From CAYJAD01 sp964369995 (GTDB lineage Bacteria > Desulfobacterota > Desulfovibrionia > Desulfovibrionales > Desulfovibrionaceae), in the NCBI GenBank assembly GCA_964369995.1, contig CAYJHH010000001.1, positions 1 through 64,000 of the forward strand: DNA of 64,000 nt. Reading direction: 5' to 3'. A model generated the notes under the pieces. It was not told the DNA's origin, ran no database searches, and worked only from the letters and a program-made list of their open reading frames with translations. The position numbers were made by a program, and so were the translations under genes. Shown here piece by piece: positions 15,079-23,431 of the stretch (position 1 is its first letter; each line of letters begins with the position of its first letter).

Positions 15079-16296
15079 TTAATAGTCAATTCTGTCTTTA
15101 AGCTTATAAGGTTTATATGACGAAAGATAAATTGATCCATAAAAATTAATAACATCCTTATTTTCTTGTATAGATATTGCCTTAAATATTTCATGAATAT
15201 ATTTTCCAATATTTCTTGTCTCTTCATACAAGCACATTATTTCATCACTATCTAATAGCTTATTAAATTTTTCAACCAAGCTTAAAAATCTATCACATGA
15301 TTTAGGATGAGTATTATTCGAACAATATTGTGATTTTGATACTGATACGCAAAACTGAGAATAAATATCTAAAAAAATGAAAAAAATAAGTGCAGCTTTT
15401 AAAATTTCTTTTCTATTTTCTATAGACACTACATTTAAAATTGCATTACAATCAGCGTCATATTCGAAACAATGACTATAATTAGCAACTTTAATATCTC
15501 CTTCAATTGCAAATGATTGACAAGCTATCCAGTTAGTAGATTCATAATCTAAATGTCCTAACAGAATATGTGCATATTCATGTCCAAAAATAAACTGCAT
15601 CTGCAATTCAACAGAATTCATTATTTTAGATTCAATCTTCTTATCTAATACACATCTTGGGTCTAAGTCAAAATCAAGGGATTCATTTCCTAACATGATT
15701 CTCATTGCTATAACCTTAGCTACATCGCAGTCAAGATCGTTGAAACCATAAGACGTTCCAAAGAATCCAATTGTCATAAAATAGCAAAAATGAATCATAT
15801 TTTCTGACGCAACAACAAGATCACCAACAAGAGATTTCATACAAAGTGCATTCGTATCATTTATCAACATTAATCCTGATGGGATCTGCTTAATTTTCTT
15901 CATATTTTTCTTAGAGATTTTTTTTGCGTATCCCTTATGATAATTGTCAAGCACATGGTAATAGTGCGATAGATGCCAAATATGTCCACGTTCTTCATAT
16001 ATTTTTCTTCTAGCTCTCATGACTCGTGTAGACCTTGGAGCATCAACAATAGCATCAACTCTTAATTTTAGTAGATAATCGTACGAATTTTTAATACCCC
16101 TTAGTCGTATAATTTCTTTTTTAGAACAAAAGGCTAAGTAAAAAAGCTCATCTTGCTCTAATCCTTCCGTTTCATGTGCGAAAAAAACATCTTGTACGTG
16201 AAAAGAACCATCGGCTCCATCAATAATAAAACCTTGCTTTGCTTTTCTAATACTGCAGGTGTCAGCAAATATTTTTTGTAAACTATCAATATCCAT
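15079..16296 (-). CDS. M48-like zinc metalloprotease
   Basis: The 405-aa product has FGHEYAHILLGH at about residue 240, an HExxH zinc motif, followed about 35 residues later by EYDADCNA, the ExxxD/A-type third-ligand helix of the M48 group, and a THPKSCDRF segment like the THP motif of M48 enzymes. A short hydrophobic stretch (AALIFFIFLDIYSQF) could be buried or membrane-associated. The gene is much more AT-rich than its neighbours, which suggests separate acquisition. Its place after HicAB and outside the late operon marks it as lysogenic cargo. Confidence 0.75.
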   Translation of the reverse strand: MDIDSLQKIFADTCSIRKAKQGFIIDGADGSFHVQDVFFAHETEGLEQDELFYLAFCSKKEIIRLRGIKNSYDYLLKLRVDAIVDAPRSTRVMRARRKIYEERGHIWHLSHYYHVLDNYHKGYAKKISKKNMKKIKQIPSGLMLINDTNALCMKSLVGDLVVASENMIHFCYFMTIGFFGTSYGFNDLDCDVAKVIAMRIMLGNESLDFDLDPRCVLDKKIESKIMNSVELQMQFIFGHEYAHILLGHLDYESTNWIACQSFAIEGDIKVANYSHCFEYDADCNAILNVVSIENRKEILKAALIFFIFLDIYSQFCVSVSKSQYCSNNTHPKSCDRFLSLVEKFNKLLDSDEIMCLYEETRNIGKYIHEIFKAISIQENKDVINFYGSIYLSSYKPYKLKDRIDY

Positions 16297-16499
16297 TTCT
16301 ACCTCATTAAACTTTACAAATTTAATATATACTAATTACAATCATTGCTTTACCATTTTTACCTCATGAAAAAATCTATCACCAGAATAGTATACTGTCT
16401 ATGAAGCGCACACATAAACTCATGTAATTTTTTCGTACTATTAACTCCCTACGCACAAGGCGCCTATCACAGCATCACAGCCCAGCTCACTTTCCCACA

Positions 16500-16739
16500 C
16501 TATTTTCCCTTCACATCATCATGCTTTACCCTATCCTTTTCTTCCGCTCGCTTAGCATTGCAAAACCTATCCAATGTACCCACCAAATACCCCGTAATAC
16601 GCCGTATCCTCTGAAAAGGTACATGCTTGCCTACCCTTTGAACTTTCTTTGCGTCTTTATCTTTTACATTATCTTCCACAGCAAAGCCCCCCACAATATA
16701 TTCCCCGCAATAAAGCACACCCAGTTCACCGCCCACCAT
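16500..16739 (-). CDS. small NrdD C-terminus-like protein
   Basis: The product (79 aa from the ATG at 16739, or 59 aa from a GTG at 16679) ends with RRITGYLVGTLDRFCNAKRA followed by EEKDRVKH. This resembles the C-terminal tail of anaerobic ribonucleotide reductase NrdD, which recurs as short phage genes. It has only two Cys, so no zinc site. The start is unsure because no ribosome site precedes 16739. A 41-codon frame (16664-16789) overlaps it in another frame. It is the last gene of the late operon. Confidence 0.55.
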   Translation of the reverse strand: MVGGELGVLYCGEYIVGGFAVEDNVKDKDAKKVQRVGKHVPFQRIRRITGYLVGTLDRFCNAKRAEEKDRVKHDDVKGK

Positions 16740-16864
16740 TTATTTTTACGTGCGTATCTAAATAACACCCCAAATCTGTAAAATTTCATATATACCCCAG
16801 CAAATAGTTTGGAATGTAAATATTAGTGCAAGCCTCTGCCAAAAAACTTTCTTCATAAACACAA

Positions 16865-19081
16865 CTATGCCCTCACTACTATATGTTCCCAGTTCTGCAT
16901 ACTTTCATAACCGCCACGCACTGCCCAAAGTTCTATTTTTACAGAATTATTATATCTATACTCTGGCACATCAGGGTCTACAGGTTCAGTAACAGGAATC
17001 ATACAATCCTCTTTTTCTGTTGCCCACACGTAAGAATTTTCAGTAATGCCCTCTACGGTTTTTTTTAGTAGTCCGTCTTCACCGTAAAGCTTTACTGTAT
17101 AAGTCGTTCCTTCTTCCGGTCCGATGTCTGGTTCATCTTGCGCAATAACTACATCTAATTGTTCCAAGCGGTCACGGTGATACCAATCAAGGCGCAATTC
17201 GCCTTCAATACTTTCTGGTAAATACTCGCCATTTACTTGCAAATATGCAGGAGGGAATGGCCTATACGCTCTGGCCACCATAAGCGTATCCACAACATCG
17301 GCTTGCGTAGGCGTGGATGTACCAAGGCTGTTCACTGTAGATAAAGCAATCTGTGCCGTAGCACCCTCAGTGAATCGTTCAGAGCAAAAGCCGCCTTTAT
17401 CAGCTTCCCCAAGCCATATGCGTGTGGCTTGAGCATGCTCTTGCGGAAGCGTATCTAGTACGCCACGCCATACCGTGATACTTTCTTCTGTGGTGGACTC
17501 CACAGCCATAATTTCATCGCCCACAAAAAGCAGGTCGTCCACTTCAAGGGCAAATCCAGACAAATTATATGTTTGCAGTACCGTGTCTTTTTTGCCCACA
17601 GGTTCTTTAAGTATGGCGTAATCTCCAAAAACACCTTGCCCTGCCTCAGTGAATTTTTCACCGTTCCACACATTATGCACATAGTAATGGTCAAGAGCCC
17701 CATTCTTTTTGGCAAAACTTCCTACAAAGCCTGCATGGGGATACTGCGCAAAATCTGTTAAAGAGAAATCTGCCAGACTCACGGCTAAGGCCAAAGGTAA
17801 CTCTTGAGATGTAAAAGCGTAGGGTGTTTCCGGTGCATCATAAGGGTCTTCCCATTGCGAGCTTCCGCTTCCTGTGTTCACACTAGACAAAGGCGCTCCA
17901 TAAATATCTTCTGTGCAAGAAAAGGTAGCCATATGGTCATCCAATGTGCCGAAATCAGCATCTAGCACACGGCTCACTATGCGTGTATACCCTTCCTCGG
18001 AGAACTCAAGAACAAATAAATCACCTTGGTCAAGCTCCAAAAGCTTTGGTGAATACCCTTTGAGCGTATAGGCTTTAAGAGGGTAGCTTCTTGCTCGTAA
18101 ATCCCGTGCCAATATGCGCCCCGCAAGGTCGGGAATGGCATTGGTGACGTGATTATACTGCTCTGTGGCAGAAGATATAACACCGCCCTGCAAATCTATA
18201 TTAGCGGTATTTTGCGCTGTTATAGTTGCGGTCTCCTCTCCTACATCTGTAAGGCGTGCATATTGGACAGTAAGCTGATTAACCGTGCTATCCAGTGATA
18301 TACTACCAAGGCTAGACAGCTCAGAAAAATCATCTGCCGTTATGACAGGCAAAGTGTCCACATTATACCCACCACGATACAGCTTAATTTGAAAAAGCCC
18401 AGTGGTACGGTTGCGCACAAGTGCTCCATCAATGGTCTTTAAAATGCTGCTTATAAACTCTTGCGCCTTAGTGCTAGATTCCCATTTGGGCGATAGTCCA
18501 AAGTTTTCATTATATAAGGTATCTGCCGCCGCTTTAAAGCTGGCATCGTCAATATCTGCCGCCGTGTACTGGCCTGACAAATTAGCATCTGTAAGCGTTT
18601 GGTAAATGACGTGAATCGGGTTTACCTGCGTCCCTGCAATAAGTCCCTTTGCAGAATACCAGTCAAATCCCAAGTTTTGCATGCCAAGATATAACTGCCT
18701 AAACTGAGCAGAAAAAGAAGCTACATACGTGCTCGCCATGCTAAGTGTAGTTACCCCTCTAAATGCAGGCGTATGAGCTCCTAAATATTGATACATTACA
18801 GGATTAGGCACTTGGTGTGCATTTCCGTCATTTATGTAGAATTGACCTCTAAGCCCCCCACTGCCACCTACCGCAGAGCCGCCATAAAGCCCGGGATTAT
18901 TCACGTATACACCGGATCCATTAGTGGACACATTTCCACTCCAAGCCACCCGCTCGCCATAAATAATTTTAATGAGATTTGTAGCCTTTACGCATACGCC
19001 AAAAATACCTGCCATGAAGTACTCATAGCCAACGGTTTGGGGCTGTGAACTTCCACCACCACCCTTTCCGCCACCTCCCAT
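16865..19081 (-). CDS. tail tip / host-specificity protein
   Basis: The 738-aa product starts with a Gly-rich stretch (MGGGGKGGGGSS), then a large domain with the pattern of phage-tail_3 tip proteins (about residues 200-430), and fibronectin-like strands near 590-738. It is the last large gene of the tail module, where siphoviruses place the gpJ-like central fibre or tip. It probably contacts the host cell. Its start overlaps the stop of the 70-aa gene upstream. Confidence 0.75.
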   Translation of the reverse strand: MGGGGKGGGGSSQPQTVGYEYFMAGIFGVCVKATNLIKIIYGERVAWSGNVSTNGSGVYVNNPGLYGGSAVGGSGGLRGQFYINDGNAHQVPNPVMYQYLGAHTPAFRGVTTLSMASTYVASFSAQFRQLYLGMQNLGFDWYSAKGLIAGTQVNPIHVIYQTLTDANLSGQYTAADIDDASFKAAADTLYNENFGLSPKWESSTKAQEFISSILKTIDGALVRNRTTGLFQIKLYRGGYNVDTLPVITADDFSELSSLGSISLDSTVNQLTVQYARLTDVGEETATITAQNTANIDLQGGVISSATEQYNHVTNAIPDLAGRILARDLRARSYPLKAYTLKGYSPKLLELDQGDLFVLEFSEEGYTRIVSRVLDADFGTLDDHMATFSCTEDIYGAPLSSVNTGSGSSQWEDPYDAPETPYAFTSQELPLALAVSLADFSLTDFAQYPHAGFVGSFAKKNGALDHYYVHNVWNGEKFTEAGQGVFGDYAILKEPVGKKDTVLQTYNLSGFALEVDDLLFVGDEIMAVESTTEESITVWRGVLDTLPQEHAQATRIWLGEADKGGFCSERFTEGATAQIALSTVNSLGTSTPTQADVVDTLMVARAYRPFPPAYLQVNGEYLPESIEGELRLDWYHRDRLEQLDVVIAQDEPDIGPEEGTTYTVKLYGEDGLLKKTVEGITENSYVWATEKEDCMIPVTEPVDPDVPEYRYNNSVKIELWAVRGGYESMQNWEHIVVRA

Positions 19082-19293
19082 TACGAACCTTCCTTTACAC
19101 GCTCTCGTGCGTTTTTAGCCGCCACTTTGCCCATGAGTTGACCAGTGGCTTCTAATTCTTCTGCCGTTACTTCGCCCCTTTTAAGCCGCTCCATACAAAT
19201 GCCAGTTCTGGCACAAAAACGTTCAATGCCAGATACACAATGCACATGCTTTTTGTGCCTTACATCGCACATTTTTACATATACTTCGCTCAT
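19081..19293 (-). CDS. small tail-module protein, 70 aa
   Basis: The product has several Cys and His in its first half (VKMCDVRHKKHVHCVSG) and a charged helical end. No family is recognised. It is tightly packed between the small hydrophobic tail gene and the tail tip gene, so it probably helps tail-tip assembly. Confidence 0.65.
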   Translation of the reverse strand: MSEVYVKMCDVRHKKHVHCVSGIERFCARTGICMERLKRGEVTAEELEATGQLMGKVAAKNARERVKEGS

Positions 19294-19303
19294 GACGCAC
19301 CTC

Positions 19304-19540
19304 CTACATCCTTATGGGATTATTGCCTGTGGGCGTCCACCAAACACAATTCACAGGCAGTATGCGTGTCCCCCAAAAGTAGATTATTTCGCCGCCTTCT
19401 TCGGCTGTAGACACATCGAGTTCGCCAGCCTCTGGAGTGGCAGATTTTGATTGCGAAATAGCTGGTGTTATCAAATACGCTACCACAGAAAATACTAAAG
19501 AGATTGCCAATGATATAAGAAAAGACCATAAAAAAGCCAT
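19304..19540 (-). CDS. small tail-tip component with hydrophobic N-terminus
   Basis: The 78-aa product begins with a long hydrophobic helix (LWSFLISLAISLVFSVVAYL), then a polar segment with YFWGTRILPVNCVWW. In related phages this hydrophobic part plus G-rich tail sequence is the N-terminal region of the tip protein or a separate small gene before it. Membrane insertion during DNA entry is possible. Confidence 0.65.
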   Translation of the reverse strand: MAFLWSFLISLAISLVFSVVAYLITPAISQSKSATPEAGELDVSTAEEGGEIIYFWGTRILPVNCVWWTPTGNNPIRM

Positions 19541-19542
19541 AA

Positions 19543-20352
19543 TTACCCCACAGTAGATGTAAAAGGGTCATTGGAAGGAAGCCAAGGAAAGCCCCCATAG
19601 TTCAAGTGATTACCAAAAATTCCGATACATGTTTCAAAAGACTTGTTACAACCTTTTATAATGGTCACCACATCACCACTGGTTACAGCAAAAGAGCGTT
19701 CAAGGGTTATGGTGTTACCTTCCGCAGAAGTAATAAATCTTCGTGAGCCATCTGCCTTAACCATCTGCCCACCAATAAAATGAGACGCGTCTGCAGGCAT
19801 GGAAGGCACTTCTATGGTGTATCCGTTTATATTATTCCCAAGTAACACACTAAAGCTGTTTGCCGCCTGAGACGCGCCGCACAAGGGCGAAAAAAGCTTA
19901 TGTGGGCATGTCACTTGATAGCGCCTTGTGAGCCCTGCACGCTCCATGAGGACGACAGGGGTTTCGCAAGACAGTTCACAAGAATAATCCGTGCCAGAAT
20001 AGTTATAAGACGCCCCGCGCACCAAGCCTTGCCACACAGGTGTATAATTACGTGTGCGGAAAGAACCACGGTACACAGTGAGAGTAGTCGGAAATTCTGG
20101 CCTGCCATCCTTCCATTTATCTGTGAAAGGCGTGGCGGCAAACATGGTTACAGACAGCACATCTTTCACAAAGTCTTCTGAGTATTTGAGGTTTGTGCGT
20201 GAAATGTACATAGGCTCATACACAAGACCTTCATGCTGATAATTTTCACTCACATCGGCGGCGGCGTAGCAAAAAATCTCTTCGCCGCAGGTGAATTTGT
20301 ACAGCTCAATAACTGCATCACCGAAAAAATACTCCCACACGCTTCTAATCAT
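19543..20352 (-). CDS. DUF2163/BR0599-type tail protein
   Basis: The start at 20352 overlaps the upstream stop (ATGA). The 269-aa product has the typical C-terminal block: CPHKLFSPLCGA near residue 150, then GCNKSFETCIGIFGN and NYGGFPWLPS at the end. DUF2163 proteins are hub or tip components in gene-transfer agents and siphoviruses. It directly follows the DUF2460-like gene, the usual order. Confidence 0.88.
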   Translation of the reverse strand: MIRSVWEYFFGDAVIELYKFTCGEEIFCYAAADVSENYQHEGLVYEPMYISRTNLKYSEDFVKDVLSVTMFAATPFTDKWKDGRPEFPTTLTVYRGSFRTRNYTPVWQGLVRGASYNYSGTDYSCELSCETPVVLMERAGLTRRYQVTCPHKLFSPLCGASQAANSFSVLLGNNINGYTIEVPSMPADASHFIGGQMVKADGSRRFITSAEGNTITLERSFAVTSGDVVTIIKGCNKSFETCIGIFGNHLNYGGFPWLPSNDPFTSTVG

Positions 20353-22559
20353 ACATACAACTCCTGCACGGCAAAGCTTACTGTGGCTTTCCACGTCTTT
20401 GTCCACTTCCACTCCACATCATCGCTAGAAAGCCTGAACTGGCTAAAAAAGGACACTCGCTTAAAGTCTTCGGGGTTAGCGTTTACGCCTAGTGACGTGG
20501 TAAAGCGTATTTCTTGCTTGCCATCAAGAGCAGTGAACGTGCGTATTTTTCGGTAAACAGTAGTCCCATCATTAAGCTGCAACATAACCAAGGCACGAGG
20601 GCTTTTGTCAGGTGGTGTAAGCCCAGTATTACCACCCTCCACAATAATACTATCTTGGCTTGAGGTCACAGGCTCAAGTATTTTTATATCATGGCGCTTA
20701 GAACTTGCCCAAAAAGGACGGATAACACCTTGACGGCGTAGTAGAAACTCACGCCAGTATATAATATCATCCAAAGAATTGCATGGCATTGAAACTTGGT
20801 AGCTTTGCGTAGCCACAGGCCGCACATGAGCGTAAAAGGGCTTAGAAAGCCCATTGTCCATAATGACACTTGGCACTTCATAAGTGCGTTGCATGGTACC
20901 GCCTTTAGCCACTGGCAAACGCATGTCACACAGCTCCACGCCTTCATATTCTTGACTAGGGTCTGGTATATCCCAGTGCGGTGGCGCTTCGGCGTAAAAA
21001 TCTACGCTGAACTTAGAATACATGCCTTGCCCATCGCTGCGTGTGGGGCTGCCTGTCATATTTACGGCATTGGCTGGCATCACAAGGCAAGAGGTCATAT
21101 CCTGCGTAAATTCACTCTTAACGGTGAGAAAATCGGAGGTGACTTCGTACACCTCAAAAAATTCAAATTCTTGTGAGTTCTTCCAAGCAATGCCTGTCAT
21201 GTCCGCTTGCCATCCTCCATAAGCGGTATCACAAAAAATAGTAGTGGAATCCACCCGAGCAGAGGCTTGCAATTCAAAGCGTGGTAGAATGGATTTAATG
21301 CTATACCCCTCGTACAGAATCCGCTCCATTTGTGTAGCGTCTGCACCTTGCTTAAGCGTGTAAGGTGCATTGAACGTCATACGTGGCACGGTGCGCAAAG
21401 CTAAACGGTCTTCATTGTAATTATAGTCTGTGAGCACTTCCGTCTTCCACTGCCACTTTTCTGTCAAGCCTTGGTCTGGTTTGAAGGATATAACAAGCCC
21501 ACGCTGACCTGTTATGTAATGAATAAACGCACGGCCAATGGAGGGAACATCTAACATTAACCTTGCATTAAGATTAAAAGAACCGCTCATGGACACGTCC
21601 ACAAGCACGTCTATAGTTTTTCCTGCTTGAAGTGTTACGGTATCGCCCAAACTATCAAGAACGCCGCTGTAATTTTGACGTATCACATCAGCGGTTATGG
21701 TCTGCGCAAAACCGTTTTCTATGGTTAGCGTGTAGGTTGTAGGCGTTGTGAGTAGCCCTAAATTGACTTCTTGAGGGTCAAAAATAAGGTCTTGTTGCGG
21801 CGGCTTACCCACGATGAATTGAACACTTGCCGCTGCTCCGCCCCATTGCTGAAGCTTGTTGGCGTCTTCTTGCGTACGGCAGTAGACGGTTAAGAGATTG
21901 GGGGTACTGTAAAAACAAGTAGTAAACGGAGTGCTAGAGGTTAGTAAGTCTAAGTTAAACCCTGACAAATCAATAGAAGTTGTTTGGGTGTATATAAACG
22001 TCCTCTGAAGGCCAAAATTAGGAACAGGACTTGCTTGCCACCCCCCAATCATAAAAGATGTTGCAGGCACTTGGCGAAACGTATTGTCAAAACGTGTAAC
22101 ACTAGACACGTCTATCTTTTCTAGTCCTATTATTGTCACTAAAGCATTATTTTCACCTAAAAAATAAGATAAATTGGTCGGTTTTGCTTCTGAAAAAGGG
22201 GTTAAGTCTATGCTGCCTAGTGCTTTGACCCCTCTAAAGCATCCTGTAAAATCTGTACACAAGGACACATCCAAATTAGATATATCTAATTCTGTGCATA
22301 CGTTGTACCCCCCATAAGAGGTATGATAAAATAAATTGACGCAGTCACTGCCGCTCAGCCACCCGACTGGAGCTTCTACAAGGATAGATACGAGAGAGTT
22401 GAGTGTGCCGCCGTTAGGTTTTATCGCACTTAAAAAATTTGCTTTTTGCCCCAAAGAATACGTCAAGTCACTCACACCGCCACTGGTGTAAACCACTCGC
22501 ATACGAAATTCTGTCACCTCACTCGCCGCTTGGGCATAGACAATAGTAGAGAAGTCCAT
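20349..22559 (-). CDS. DUF2460-like tail protein with BspA-like repeats
   Basis: The 736-aa product joins three parts. Residues about 90-230 show BspA/DUF285-type repeats (LDISNLDVSLCTDFTGCFRG, FDNTFRQ, IDLSGFNLD). Residues about 255-350 form an Ig-like strand-rich domain. Residues about 380-736 resemble the DUF2460 distal tail family (RMTFNAPYTLKQGADATQME; IIYWREFLLRRQG). DUF2460 is usually about 200 aa, so the N-terminal extension is an addition, probably displayed for host or matrix binding. Confidence 0.75.
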   Translation of the reverse strand: MDFSTIVYAQAASEVTEFRMRVVYTSGGVSDLTYSLGQKANFLSAIKPNGGTLNSLVSILVEAPVGWLSGSDCVNLFYHTSYGGYNVCTELDISNLDVSLCTDFTGCFRGVKALGSIDLTPFSEAKPTNLSYFLGENNALVTIIGLEKIDVSSVTRFDNTFRQVPATSFMIGGWQASPVPNFGLQRTFIYTQTTSIDLSGFNLDLLTSSTPFTTCFYSTPNLLTVYCRTQEDANKLQQWGGAAASVQFIVGKPPQQDLIFDPQEVNLGLLTTPTTYTLTIENGFAQTITADVIRQNYSGVLDSLGDTVTLQAGKTIDVLVDVSMSGSFNLNARLMLDVPSIGRAFIHYITGQRGLVISFKPDQGLTEKWQWKTEVLTDYNYNEDRLALRTVPRMTFNAPYTLKQGADATQMERILYEGYSIKSILPRFELQASARVDSTTIFCDTAYGGWQADMTGIAWKNSQEFEFFEVYEVTSDFLTVKSEFTQDMTSCLVMPANAVNMTGSPTRSDGQGMYSKFSVDFYAEAPPHWDIPDPSQEYEGVELCDMRLPVAKGGTMQRTYEVPSVIMDNGLSKPFYAHVRPVATQSYQVSMPCNSLDDIIYWREFLLRRQGVIRPFWASSKRHDIKILEPVTSSQDSIIVEGGNTGLTPPDKSPRALVMLQLNDGTTVYRKIRTFTALDGKQEIRFTTSLGVNANPEDFKRVSFFSQFRLSSDDVEWKWTKTWKATVSFAVQELYV

Positions 22560-22562
22560 AGC

Positions 22563-23426
22563 CTAGCCCTCCACTACTCCGCAGAGCCAAGCCTTGCGCA
22601 TGGTGTTGTATTCCCACAGCACATTATAGTAGGAACCAACTTTTACCGTAGGAACACGCCCACCGTAGAAAACAGCTGTACCCCAGTCTATAGCTGTTTC
22701 TTTTTCTATGTGCATACTTGCACGGATCTTGCTCTCGCCCTCAGCCAAGGGCATAGGCAAAACAAATTTGATATTGCCATCTACGTTAAGCTGTTCCGCC
22801 ACATCATAAGCTAGTGACACTTCTTTTGTGGGGATGTGCTCCGGCTCAACGTAAGGCGGTGGCGTGTCGTCAATAACGCTTACGCCGTTCAATAAAGGCG
22901 TTAAGTCAATGGGTCTGCCTTGTTCTTTAGCCAAATCTATTTCTTGCAATATCTCATTTTGATACGCAAACATAATGTCTAAGAAAAATACAAAATCTGG
23001 CGCCCAATCCTGTACAACCTCGTCAAGTTTGGGGTCGTTTCTCTTGACTTCCGTTGCAACAATGAAAAGCTTTTCAATATCAGGGCTTGCTTCCATCCAC
23101 GCTTTTATGGTCGTCCACGTAATAGCCTGTGCTTGTCCTGTTGGGTCTCCTGAGGCATAGGCTGTGGTAAGAACCTCTACCATGTTCACAAAGGTTTCTT
23201 TGGGCATAGACAAAGGCAATGCTTTTTCATGTAAGGTTTCTTGCGGCGCATAGCCCCACAAATACCATCCATCCTTACCACTCTGTAAATGGTTCAGCTC
23301 CCAACCGTCTGCCACCAATTGCGCATGGTTAGCGGTAGAATTGTAATTACTCACTGAGCCTAAAGTCTTAGGTGCGTAATCGGTCACTTTTTTGGTTACT
23401 GCGTCGTATTTCACATATTGTTGCAT
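22563..23426 (-). CDS. hypothetical tail protein, 287 aa
   Basis: The N-terminal half has an aromatic, strand-rich opening (YVKYDAVTKKVTDYAPKTLG), then helical acidic regions. The last 80 residues look like an Ig or jelly-roll fold. It lies between the tape measure and DUF2460-like genes, where tail-distal adaptor proteins are found. No family is assigned with certainty. Confidence 0.7.
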   Translation of the reverse strand: MQQYVKYDAVTKKVTDYAPKTLGSVSNYNSTANHAQLVADGWELNHLQSGKDGWYLWGYAPQETLHEKALPLSMPKETFVNMVEVLTTAYASGDPTGQAQAITWTTIKAWMEASPDIEKLFIVATEVKRNDPKLDEVVQDWAPDFVFFLDIMFAYQNEILQEIDLAKEQGRPIDLTPLLNGVSVIDDTPPPYVEPEHIPTKEVSLAYDVAEQLNVDGNIKFVLPMPLAEGESKIRASMHIEKETAIDWGTAVFYGGRVPTVKVGSYYNVLWEYNTMRKAWLCGVVEG

Positions 23427-23431
23427 AGCGT

